Shown piece after piece: positions 1 to 6,398 of a stretch of 10,385 nt of DNA. The position numbers and the translations under genes are program-made. The notes under the pieces were generated by a model. The model was not told where the DNA came from and ran no database searches. It saw only the letters and a list, made by a program, of their open reading frames with translations. Location: NCBI GenBank assembly GCA_013044425.1, contig JABEUK010000217.1, positions 1 through 10,385 on the forward strand, read 5' to 3'. Numbering within the stretch: the stretch's first letter is position 1; every line of letters begins with the position of its first letter. This DNA comes from Thermoplasmata archaeon (lineage in GTDB: Archaea; Thermoplasmatota; Thermoplasmata; Lutacidiplasmatales; UBA184).

Positions 1-542
1 CGCGCCCGCGCAAGGATCTCTTCGATCACCTCGGACTTCGCGTCGGCGTAATTCTGGACGAACTTCCAGTTCCGGCGCGCCAAGCGTCGCTTGGTCCGAG
101 CGTACAGCGCACGGTCGGCCTCGTTCGTCCGCAATCGATCCCGAAGCATCAGATATCGATCGATCGGACCGGATCCGGCGGAGAAGACGTGCAGGTGAAC
201 GGGGGTGTCCGGGCCTTGGAGAAGGCGGTGTTGGTGCCAGCCCGGCTCTCGAATTCGAAGCACGTAGCCCGCCGCTTCGAGATCGGGGAGGTACGCGGCC
301 TCGTCCGCGGAGTCGGCGACCACCAGCAGGAGGTCGACGATCGGCTTCGCGACGAGCCCGGGCACCGAGGTGGAGCCGATGTGCTCGATCTGGAGCACGC
401 GGTCTCCGAGCGCCGTGCGGATACGGCTCGCCTCGCGCGCGAACCGGTCCGGCCATGCCGGATCGTACGGGACGAGTGCGATCGGGCCGTCATGGGGTCG
501 GAGCTCGCCCACGGTGACCCGCCGGATCTGCCGCTCGGTCAT
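1..542 (-). CDS. GrpB/UPF0157 family protein (3' end cut by window edge)
   Basis: I translated this frame by hand from the complement; it stays open for 180 codons to the window edge. After a short variable N-terminus the protein reads IALVPYDPAWPDRF (about residues 21-34), then IEHIGSTSVPGLVAKPIVDL (about 55-74), then a W-H-x-H stretch and HLHVF near residue 120. These are the hallmarks of the GrpB family, whose fold resembles nucleotidyltransferases; the G-S-T-S plus D arrangement mimics their active site. Family members are usually 170-190 residues and end in a Y-x-x-x-K-x-x-x-I helix, which is visible here as NYADAKSEVIEEI, so only a few residues should be missing. The biological role of the family is not settled. 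The start is uncertain: in-frame ATG at 560 and GTG at 593 are alternatives to ATG at 542. About 166 nt separate it from the upstream gene, so it may have its own promoter, but I see no clear TATA box. Confidence 0.87.
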   Translation of the reverse strand, partial: MTERQIRRVTVGELRPHDGPIALVPYDPAWPDRFAREASRIRTALGDRVLQIEHIGSTSVPGLVAKPIVDLLLVVADSADEAAYLPDLEAAGYVLRIREPGWHQHRLLQGPDTPVHLHVFSAGSGPIDRYLMLRDRLRTNEADRALYARTKRRLARRNWKFVQNYADAKSEVIEEILARA

Positions 543-708
543 GGGAGGGGGCTCGGGCATCGGATATCGTTCGGCCCTATCGAGGTGGAACACGCGGTTT
601 AGGATTGCCCGTCCATAGGTAGGGACGCAAGATCCGACGGGGATTCCCTTCAAAACCGGAGCGCTCGGACGGGACGGTCGCATGCGACGGAGCCCCCGAG
701 GGGCCGTC

Positions 709-1071
709 TCAACGACCGCGCGTGGCATCGAGCGTGACTCGCGGCAGGAGCTCCGCGCTTCGTATCGGGGGCGGGGCGAACACCGCGCGCCCACCGCGGT
801 CCATGATCGCGCGGAGGCTTCCGTCACCGAGCATCGAGACCAACCAGTCCGCGAGCCGTTCCGGCCCCGGTGGAGGTCGCAAGCGAGCGTGGAGGGTGGA
901 GAAATCGAGCGGCCCGTATCGCGCGAGGGCACCGAGAACGGACTGCCGGCCCTGAACCAGGTGTTCGAGTTCGAGGACGTGCCGTCCCCGGTGGGATCGT
1001 ACGCGCCAGAGAAGTCCGGTTGCGGCCACGACGCCCCCTCCGATGAGGGCGCCTCCCAGTAGCGACAGCAT
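709..1071 (-). CDS. Small membrane-anchored protein with winged-helix-like domain
   Basis: This 120-residue protein starts at an ATG. Residues 1-22 (MLSLLGGALIGGGVVAATGL and on) form one glycine-rich hydrophobic segment, either a membrane anchor or an uncleaved signal. It is followed by a basic R-V-R-S-H-R-G-R-H cluster, which by the positive-inside rule suggests the rest is cytoplasmic. Residues 33-105 look like a compact helix-turn-helix fold: an amphipathic helix (about 43-50, SVLGALAR), a G-P-L-D-F turn, a second helix (STLHARL), a third helix around ERLADWLVSML, and a possible beta wing (GSLRAIMDRGGRAVF). I do not recognise a named family; membrane-tethered winged-helix proteins are common in archaea. 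It lies 80 nt downstream of the ThpR gene on the same strand and may be its operon partner. The opposite-strand reading here is arginine-rich and less protein-like. Function unknown. Confidence 0.6.
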   Translation of the reverse strand: MLSLLGGALIGGGVVAATGLLWRVRSHRGRHVLELEHLVQGRQSVLGALARYGPLDFSTLHARLRPPPGPERLADWLVSMLGDGSLRAIMDRGGRAVFAPPPIRSAELLPRVTLDATRGR

Positions 1072-1151
1072 ACGGCGTGGGAGGGCAGATGGGGTCCATC
1101 TCCCGGAGCCAGAGCGCGGACGATGGAACGTGGGGGGCGCGGGGGGCAGGC

Positions 1152-1688
1152 TCAGGCGAGTTCGGTGTGGTTCCCCAGCTCCACGCTCGCGATCGTGCGG
1201 TGGAGAGGCCCGTCTCGAGTGAGCGTGCTTTCCTTGAGCGCGATCGTACGGACGGGAACGGAGAGCGGACCCGGTCCTGTACCGCCGGCCAACACCTCAC
1301 GAGCGAATGCGCGTTCAGCATCCGATCGGACGCGGAACCAGGTGAGGTGCGGAACGAACGGACGGGCCTCCGAGGGGAGTCCGATCCGAGAGAGGCGTCG
1401 GTCGAGACCGGCGACCAGGTCGATCAGGGCGTCCCGGCCGTCCGTGATCCCGCGCCACACCACCTTCGGATCACGCGGGGAGGGGAACGCACCGATCCCG
1501 TCGATCGTGATCAAGAACGGTGTCGACTCCCGGGCCGCCTCCGACAACGCATCGATGACCGCGGAGACCGATTCGACCGGTAGGTCCGCAAAAAAGCGCA
1601 AGGTGAGGTGATCCGACGGTGAGCGAGCTCGCTCGCGCGCGGGGATCGGGGCGGCCGAGGGAAGATCGATGGCAACGAACGCACGCAT
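1152..1688 (-). CDS. thpR: RNA 2',3'-cyclic phosphodiesterase (2H family, LigT/ThpR)
   Basis: This 178-residue protein has both hallmark H-x-T/S-x motifs of the 2H phosphoesterase family: HLTL at residues 27-30 and HLTW at 114-117. It also has the family's N-terminal strand MRAFVAIDLP and the F-V-P-H-L-T second-motif context. The enzyme family hydrolyses RNA 2',3'-cyclic phosphate ends to 2'-phosphates and was first described as a tRNA half-molecule ligase; it is cytoplasmic. The spacing between the N-terminal strand and the first motif is only about 16 residues. Most homologues have 30 or more there, so much of the first helix appears deleted, while both catalytic histidines remain. The ATG lies 25 nt after the stop of the ATPase-nuclease gene, so the two are probably cotranscribed. 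No Shine-Dalgarno sequence is evident. The C-terminal IALKESTLTRDGPLH strand fits the usual family ending. Confidence 0.92.
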   Translation of the reverse strand: MRAFVAIDLPSAAPIPARERARSPSDHLTLRFFADLPVESVSAVIDALSEAARESTPFLITIDGIGAFPSPRDPKVVWRGITDGRDALIDLVAGLDRRLSRIGLPSEARPFVPHLTWFRVRSDAERAFAREVLAGGTGPGPLSVPVRTIALKESTLTRDGPLHRTIASVELGNHTELA

Positions 1689-1713
1689 CGCCGTTCCCAG
1701 GGAGCGGAGCCAT

Positions 1714-4290
1714 CTATCGATTGTCGCTCCCCGGTCTCACCGCGCAGCCGGCCAGGGTCCACACCTGGGCGCGGTCGATTCCCACCCCATCCTCCCGGAG
1801 CACCGCGCGCACCCGCCGCGCCCTGAGGGCATCGGAGACCAGGAACAGCGCGAAGGCGTCGTGGCGAGCCGCCTTGCGAAGTCCGTGCCGTATTCGTTCC
1901 CGACGGAGCGCACCCGATACTTCCGCCTCCACGTGAACGTTTTTTCCGTGGAAGAATCGCCACGCCCACCCCATGCGTGCGCGATCGATCGCCACCGCGA
2001 GCTCGCTCGGGGGACGACGCTGGAGGGGATCCGCGAGTAGACGAAGGCGCGCGTCCGGCAGCGTCGTGTCGAAACGACCCTGGCGGACGATCTCCAGACG
2101 GTGACCCTTGCGTGCGAAGATACGGAATGCCCCGAGGAGGAGGGCGCGGTGCTCTGCGGACTCCCGGACCGCTCCGGTGGGGGCCCCGAGACCGAGGATG
2201 CGTTCGCCGCTCGGGGTGAGCCGGCAGCCCTCCTCGGTCCGCTCGATCCACCTCCGCCGCTCGATCTGCGTCCAGCGGTCCAGGAGCTGGGCCGCGTCGG
2301 GAGAGCTCCCGGGAAGCTCGAGTGCGCGTCCGACCACCTCTTCGGGTAGAAGCGGATGGCCCTGTTCCGACGCCGCGAGCACCGCGAGCAGCAGTCGCTC
2401 GCTGGCCAGATCGGGGCCCCGAGGGGTAGCCCCGGTCGTGTCGAAAGCGACGCCGTAGGTCCGCTGAGTCCGGCGAACGGTCTCCAACCAGACCGCCGGG
2501 TCCGGTTCGGGCGGGTTCGAGACGAGCAAGGTCGATCCGGCCCGACCCGTCCCGGAGTCGACCGCGATGGCCTCCCCGATCGGAAGGGTCGCGAGCTGCT
2601 CCGGGCCGTCGCGGGTCGATAGGCCGAGCCAGCGCGCGGTGCCGATCGCTCCCGAGCGCGGGACCCGGAAGCTCAGGTGCGCTCCGACCGCGCCGGTGGC
2701 CGCCTCGCGCGCCTCCCGACCAAGCCGGGAGGGGAACTGGGTCGAGACGATCGCACGGACGCCGAACTTGCGGCCCTCGGTGAGAACTTCGGCCAGGAGC
2801 GGTGGCGAGAACCCTTGGGCTTCGTCCAGCAGCAGGAGCACGGGGGCTCCCGTGCCGTCGCCCGGCGATCGGGCGGCGATCCCCAGATAGATCCGCGCGA
2901 GCAGGAGGGTGCCGGCGAGGGCCGCGGCCTCGGGACCGAGTTGGGCGAAGGAGAGCCGAACTAACAACGAACGCCGGTCGGCAAGGACGGAGGGGATCGA
3001 CACCGCATGGTCCGACGGTGCGAGGAGCTCGCGCAATTCGGGCACTAGCGTGATCTTGGAGAGGCGGGTCGCGGCCGACCACAGAAAGTCCGGCTGTCGC
3101 TTGAGCAGAGGACCGAGCTCCTCGAGGAAGCCCGCAAGCTCGGGCCGTTGGGTGGCCAGTCGCGCGGCCTCCCTCCGGTCCGGATTGGACAAGAGGTCGG
3201 CGAGGTCGACGAGCGAGCCCGATTGCTCCTGCGCGAGCCGAACGAACGTGTCGAAGATCCGCTCGAGGCGGAACCCCCAGTACATCGCCTCTCCGTCGGG
3301 CGTGAGCCGCTTCAGCGCGGCCACGAGGTGGGCCGCAGATCGATCGTCGCCTTCGCGCGGTCCGCGTGCGAGAACGTCGATCCCCGGCACGGGACGCTGG
3401 GCGACGTCGACGGCAACGACCCGATCCCGCTCGGGGAGGCTGAGGCGGGAGACGATCGCGACCGAAAGGTCCCCATGCAGGTCGAGGGCCACCACCGAGC
3501 GACCTCGGCGGATCGCCGATGCGGCGACCTCGGCCAAGAAGGTGGTCTTCCCCGCCCCGGAGGCCCCGAAGGCACAGAGGTGCCCTCGTTCCCAGGGGAA
3601 GGAGCGCGCGCGACGAGCCGGTGGAGGTAGCTCCGGGCTCGGTGCGATCGGGTACGCCCTGCATAAGGTCCACGCGGAACGGGGGAGGGCACCTACGGTT
3701 CGCCGTCTCCATTCACGCCGGGAGCGGAATCGAGAGAGCGCGTGCGGGTGGCAGGGGCGATCGAGGAGGTCGGCCCACTGCCGGGCGAGGGCGAGACCCG
3801 TGGTCCGATACGTCGATTCGAGGGTGGAGGGGGCCGGAGTCGCGACGCGAAAGCGACGTGCGATCCACAGGGCGCCTTCGGGAGCGCGTAGCCAGTACGT
3901 CTGGACTCCCGCCCACGCGCCGTCCGCGGGCTGCAACACGACCGCCCCGGCGGGAACTTCGGGCGGAGGTCGATCTCCCGCCTTGGAAGGGGACGGCGAC
4001 ACCCGCAACACCCCGGTGCGTTCGCACCAGTCCGGCGGCGGATCGAAGGGGGCGGGAGCGGCCGACTCTAGTGTGCTCGCCCGGGCCGCGCCGGTTCCGT
4101 ACACGAGCGACCGAAGTGAGCTCGGACGGATCGTGATCTGCGGAGGGGCGCCCGCGATCCGCTGTTCGAAGACCGCACCGGCGGGATCCGAGGCGGTCAC
4201 GATCGCGCGGGCGAGGTTCTGGTAGAGCCGTGCGCGGATCTCTGGGGGCCCGGTGCATCGGAGCGCGACGATCGATCGATCCACGGTCAT
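1714..4290 (-). CDS. HerA/VirD4-like ATPase with winged helix and PD-(D/E)xK-like nuclease domain
   Basis: The protein is 858 residues from the chosen ATG. Residues 1-230 are an N-terminal region I cannot name. The ATPase core has Walker A GASGAGKT (242-249), the LDLHGDL strand (269-275) typical of HerA, VirD4 and TraD pumps, Walker B LLLLDEAQ (about 485-492, with D489 and E490), then EGRKFGV and STQFPSRL, matching the sensor region of conjugative coupling ATPases. Residues about 622-701 look like a winged helix (RRWIERTEEGCRLTPSGERIL). Residues about 726-826 show PD (745-746), E-A-E (788-790) and K806 followed by ALFLVSD, a PD-(D/E)xK-nuclease-like pattern resembling plasmid replication-relaxation proteins. 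Such a protein would translocate or process double-stranded DNA, probably as a hexamer. ThpR follows 25 nt downstream. The frame stays open upstream to a TTG at 4827 (179 more residues rich in T, P, R and S); I chose the ATG because clearly protein-like sequence begins there. No conjugation genes are nearby. Confidence 0.85.
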   Translation of the reverse strand: MTVDRSIVALRCTGPPEIRARLYQNLARAIVTASDPAGAVFEQRIAGAPPQITIRPSSLRSLVYGTGAARASTLESAAPAPFDPPPDWCERTGVLRVSPSPSKAGDRPPPEVPAGAVVLQPADGAWAGVQTYWLRAPEGALWIARRFRVATPAPSTLESTYRTTGLALARQWADLLDRPCHPHALSRFRSRREWRRRTVGALPRSAWTLCRAYPIAPSPELPPPARRARSFPWERGHLCAFGASGAGKTTFLAEVAASAIRRGRSVVALDLHGDLSVAIVSRLSLPERDRVVAVDVAQRPVPGIDVLARGPREGDDRSAAHLVAALKRLTPDGEAMYWGFRLERIFDTFVRLAQEQSGSLVDLADLLSNPDRREAARLATQRPELAGFLEELGPLLKRQPDFLWSAATRLSKITLVPELRELLAPSDHAVSIPSVLADRRSLLVRLSFAQLGPEAAALAGTLLLARIYLGIAARSPGDGTGAPVLLLLDEAQGFSPPLLAEVLTEGRKFGVRAIVSTQFPSRLGREAREAATGAVGAHLSFRVPRSGAIGTARWLGLSTRDGPEQLATLPIGEAIAVDSGTGRAGSTLLVSNPPEPDPAVWLETVRRTQRTYGVAFDTTGATPRGPDLASERLLLAVLAASEQGHPLLPEEVVGRALELPGSSPDAAQLLDRWTQIERRRWIERTEEGCRLTPSGERILGLGAPTGAVRESAEHRALLLGAFRIFARKGHRLEIVRQGRFDTTLPDARLRLLADPLQRRPPSELAVAIDRARMGWAWRFFHGKNVHVEAEVSGALRRERIRHGLRKAARHDAFALFLVSDALRARRVRAVLREDGVGIDRAQVWTLAGCAVRPGSDNR

Positions 4291-4859
4291 GGGGACCCCG
4301 AGCCTGGTGCGACCGGAGGCTCCGCGCGAAGGCGGTCTAGTCGTGTTCGGCGTCGAACGGGTTCGGTGGGAAGTGGTTCTCGGTGCATCCCTATGGGATT
4401 CATGGTCTCTCCAAAGCCCGATGGTGCGCACGGGGGGTTCCGCGAACGCTCGGGCGGACGTCGCGGTGGGCGCTGCAGTCTCGACGGGGGTCGTCGTGGA
4501 TCCGGCCGGGCCGAGGCTCGCCGTAGCCGGATGCGAGTGATCGATTCGCGCGTTCCGGTTACGTTCGGTCAGGCGAGCGGTCCACGGTAGGCACGGGCGG
4601 GTCGGCAAGGCGGTGCCCTGCGGAGCGGCCGGTGCGAAGCGGGGGTCGTCGGATCGATCCACGTCGGCGAGGAATCGGCTTCCAAGGGGAGGGAGCGGGA
4701 ACCTGCGTTCGATGGAGGGGATCCGTTCATGCAGCAGAGCGACGCACGCGCCCGGAGGGGTCGATCCTGCGGTCCCGCCGAACGGTGAACGATGGTTCCA
4801 CGTCCGGCTAGTGCGCGTAGGGAGCAATGGTCACGGGGCGACCACGCGGGCCGCGGTGG
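4291..4859. other. 569-nt stretch without a confident gene
   Basis: This lies between the SufR-like gene and the ATPase-nuclease ATG. The ATPase frame remains open through nearly all of it (to a TTG at 4827, 33 nt after the SufR-like stop). The translation is low-complexity, rich in Thr, Pro, Arg and Ser, so it is either a disordered N-terminal extension or untranslated DNA. The upstream third (SIERRFPLPPLGSRFLADVD and on) is more protein-like than the rest. A small minus-strand ORF (4403-4287, 38 codons) has a GGAG 5 nt before its ATG, and its TGA overlaps the ATPase ATG as ATGA. A 13-bp palindrome sits at 4387-4399. I see no good TATA box and no RNA gene. Confidence 0.5.
4387..4399. repeat. 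Short perfect palindrome ATCCC-TAT-GGGAT
   Basis: A 5-bp inverted repeat with a 3-nt spacer lies about 100 nt upstream of the ATPase-nuclease ATG, in a locally AT-richer patch. It could be an operator half-site pair or a small hairpin. It is short enough to arise by chance, and no second copy is visible in the window. Confidence 0.25.
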
Positions 4860-5522
4860 TCATCGGTCCACCGAGGCATCCCGGATCCAGAAGCGGCAGA
4901 CCGGGTCGCCGGCCACGACCCGGTGAGAGACCTCGATGCGCGCGTGCAGCAACGACTCGAACATTCGGCGCTCGGTATCGCAGGCTTCGGGATACTCCTG
5001 CGCGACGGTGAGGATCGGACAGTTGTGCTCGCGCATCTCGATCGCATCCCGACGTCGCGCGCCGAGCTCGGCCATGTATCCGCCTTCGGTGCGGATCCGA
5101 GCGAGCTCGGAGGCGCGCGCCCGTAGGTCTCCGGGGGCGAGGCGCGCGCGGTTCAGGTCGGCCACCTCGCGCGCGCGTTCCTGCAGGAGCTCTACGACCG
5201 CCGGGCGGCCGAGCCGCCGCTCGATGAAGGCGAGCGCGCAGCGCGACATCTCTCCGTAGCCCTGAGGAAAGAGTCCGTCGGAACCTTCCGCGAGCCGGAA
5301 GCAGACGGACGGTCGTCCGACCGAACCGCGTCGGTAGCTTCGCTCGATCCAGCGCTCAATCTCGAGTTCTTGCAGGTGGCCGAGCGCGGCGGCCTTGGAG
5401 ATGTCCGAGGCATGCGCGATCTCCGCGAGCGATGCGTCCGGCGTGCGCTTGAGGTAGAGGAGAATCTCCCGCTTCGCGGAGGAGAAGCCGCGCGCCCCTC
5501 GGACCGGTGTGGGAGCGGACAT
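4860..5522 (-). CDS. SufR-like (COG2345-type) winged-helix regulator with Fe-S-type cysteines
   Basis: This is a 220-residue DNA-binding protein. Residues 12-75 form an ArsR/MarR-like winged helix: SSAKREILLYLKRTPDASLAEIA, a recognition helix around ISKAAALGHLQELE, and a wing with RRGSVGRPS, whose G-R-P matches the SufR family. The middle region (85-160) is helical and probably dimerises. The C-terminal domain has HNCPI (Cys168), EACDTE (Cys181) and PVCRFWI (Cys209). The C-x12-C-x27-C spacing and the N-C-P-x-x-x-V-A context are typical of SufR, which binds a labile Fe-S cluster and represses Fe-S assembly genes. No suf genes are in the window, so the regulon is unknown; autoregulation through the palindrome at 5555-5574 is plausible. 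The ATG lies about 25 nt from a TATA box, so the mRNA is probably leaderless. A different redox- or metal-sensing role cannot be excluded. Confidence 0.85.
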   Translation of the reverse strand: MSAPTPVRGARGFSSAKREILLYLKRTPDASLAEIAHASDISKAAALGHLQELEIERWIERSYRRGSVGRPSVCFRLAEGSDGLFPQGYGEMSRCALAFIERRLGRPAVVELLQERAREVADLNRARLAPGDLRARASELARIRTEGGYMAELGARRRDAIEMREHNCPILTVAQEYPEACDTERRMFESLLHARIEVSHRVVAGDPVCRFWIRDASVDR

Positions 5523-5544
5523 GGAGGGGCCATCGGCCCGACCG

Positions 5545-5550
5545 TTTATA
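5545..5550 (-). promoter_or_regulatory. TATA box of the SufR-like gene
   Basis: The minus strand reads GTGTATAAACGG here, with TATAAA centred about 25 nt upstream of the ATG at 5522. This matches an archaeal TATA box for a transcript starting at or next to the start codon. It is the most AT-rich patch in the window. Confidence 0.7.
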
Positions 5551-5554
5551 CACT

Positions 5555-5574
5555 ATTTTATTAACAAATAAAAT
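5555..5574. promoter_or_regulatory. Candidate operator: perfect AT-rich inverted repeat
   Basis: The sequence ATTTTATT-AACA-AATAAAAT is a perfect 8-bp inverted repeat with a 4-nt centre, placed immediately upstream of the TATA box of the SufR-like gene. Such symmetry in otherwise GC-rich DNA suggests a dimer binding site. The most economical ligand is the neighbouring winged-helix regulator itself, or it could be the HxlR protein encoded upstream. Part of its AT-richness may just reflect the BRE and promoter region. Confidence 0.55.
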
Positions 5575-5601
5575 GAACGCGGACCCCGCGCTCAGGGGTT
5601 T

Positions 5602-5667
5602 GAACGACCCCCGCGCACGCTCGAGACGCGGTGCCGTCTCCTACGAGCGATGTAGAGGGGGTCGTTC
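5602..5667. repeat. 11-bp inverted repeat GAACGACCCCC / GGGGGTCGTTC in regulator intergenic region
   Basis: Arms at 5602-5612 and 5657-5667 are perfectly complementary across a 44-nt spacer. Around them are further alternating ACCCC and GGGGT runs (near 5584-5600), and a second GGGGGTCG copy lies at 5690-5697. The region lies between the HxlR stop and the SufR-like promoter. It could form a long-range stem (terminator or small RNA) or hold paired protein sites. No coding sequence fits. Confidence 0.45.
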
Positions 5668-5756
5668 GGGGTGGTTGCACTACCTATAGGGGGTCGCGGG
5701 GTATTTCAAGCGAGAACGGAGGGGGAGCGCAACGCTTCCCCGAGAGCCCGTTTCGT

Positions 5757-6257
5757 CTATCGGGTCCGGTGGCCCTCGGTGTCGGCGAGCACGATCCGCG
5801 GGAGCTCGCCCTGGATCGCGGGCGTCCGACGCGGGCTCGTTCCTGGCCGGGCCGCCGGTGTCGCACGAGGCACGAGCCAACGTTCCCCCCATGCGCGCAG
5901 CTCGCGAGCGACGGGGGCCAGGCCCATTCCCATCTCCGTCAGGGAGTACGTCACCGAGAACGGTCGCGTGCTGATCACGTGGCGCTGCACGACGCCTTGG
6001 TTCTCGAGGTACTTCAGGGTCGCGCTGAGGGTTTTCGCGTTGAGGCGGGCGCTCGACTTGAGGATCTCGCTGAAACGCTGCGGCCCCTCGAGCAAGCGGT
6101 GAATGATCGCGAGGCGCCACTCGGTTCCGATCACGCCGACCGAGGCCAGCACCGGGCACAGATGGCGCCCCTGCATCGCCGCGGAGTCGCAGGAAGCGTC
6201 GACCGGAGTCTCGGGGCGGGTAGTTCGACGGGAACGTTCGGCTTGCATGGGGCTCAC
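5757..6257 (-). CDS. HxlR-family winged-helix transcriptional regulator
   Basis: A 166-residue protein if started at GTG 6257; ATG at 6248 is three codons further in. The HxlR core is plain: CPVLASVGVIGTEWRLAIIH (34-53) with the family's conserved Cys34 and Trp48, then LLEGPQRFSEI (56-66), the recognition helix region NAKTLSATLKYLENQGVV (73-90), the wing around RPFSVTYSLTEMG (98-110), and the terminal RELRAWGERW. HxlR proteins are dimeric and often sense electrophiles or formaldehyde through the N-terminal cysteine. Residues 131-166 are a Pro/Arg/Thr-rich tail beyond the usual end. GTG was chosen because a TATA-like hexamer is centred about 28 nt upstream, which would make the mRNA leaderless. 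It is transcribed away from the plus-strand SHOCT-like gene, so it may control that gene or the exporter beyond. Target unknown. Confidence 0.9.
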   Translation of the reverse strand: MSPMQAERSRRTTRPETPVDASCDSAAMQGRHLCPVLASVGVIGTEWRLAIIHRLLEGPQRFSEILKSSARLNAKTLSATLKYLENQGVVQRHVISTRPFSVTYSLTEMGMGLAPVARELRAWGERWLVPRATPAARPGTSPRRTPAIQGELPRIVLADTEGHRTR

Positions 6258-6282
6258 TGGGGCATCGAGCGCCGGACCGCTC

Positions 6283-6288
6283 TTATAG
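6283..6288 (-). promoter_or_regulatory. TATA-like box of the HxlR gene
   Basis: The minus strand reads AACTATAAGAGC, an AT-rich hexamer centred about 28 nt upstream of GTG 6257. It lies in the divergent interval shared with the plus-strand gene and may serve both directions. Confidence 0.55.
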
Positions 6289-6398
6289 TTACCGTATGGA
6301 ATTAGCTGGCCCCGGGTAACCGAGTGGGCCGACGGCACCGCCCACCGACCGACCGCTCCCGCGCGTACGTTTTGTCCGTGCGCTCCCCTCCGAAGGAG

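Noticed and set aside
157..168. Tandem GATCGATC-type runs, also near 4269-4282, and many GATC sites overall
   Set aside because: The runs are too short to be repeats of interest; GATC/CGAT enrichment looks like a genome-wide word bias and cannot be tested from one window.
149..493. Minus-strand ORF of 114 codons at the left edge
   Set aside because: It is an out-of-frame shadow of the GrpB-family gene; the true frame is open to the edge and carries the family motifs, while this reading is Arg/Ser-rich.
1511..3712. Minus-strand ORF of 733 codons overlapping the ATPase-nuclease gene
   Set aside because: It is a GC-rich shadow frame of low complexity (Arg, Gly, Pro) with no family motifs, whereas the competing frame has intact Walker motifs.
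2909..4225. Plus-strand ORF of 438 codons opposite the ATPase-nuclease gene
   Set aside because: It is an antisense shadow, Ser/Arg-rich, without recognisable domains; long antisense frames are expected opposite high-GC coding DNA.
4253..4540. Plus-strand ORF of 95 codons in the gene-poor stretch
   Set aside because: It is Val/Ala/Gly-rich without motifs, mirrors the Thr/Pro-rich minus frame, and has no promoter.
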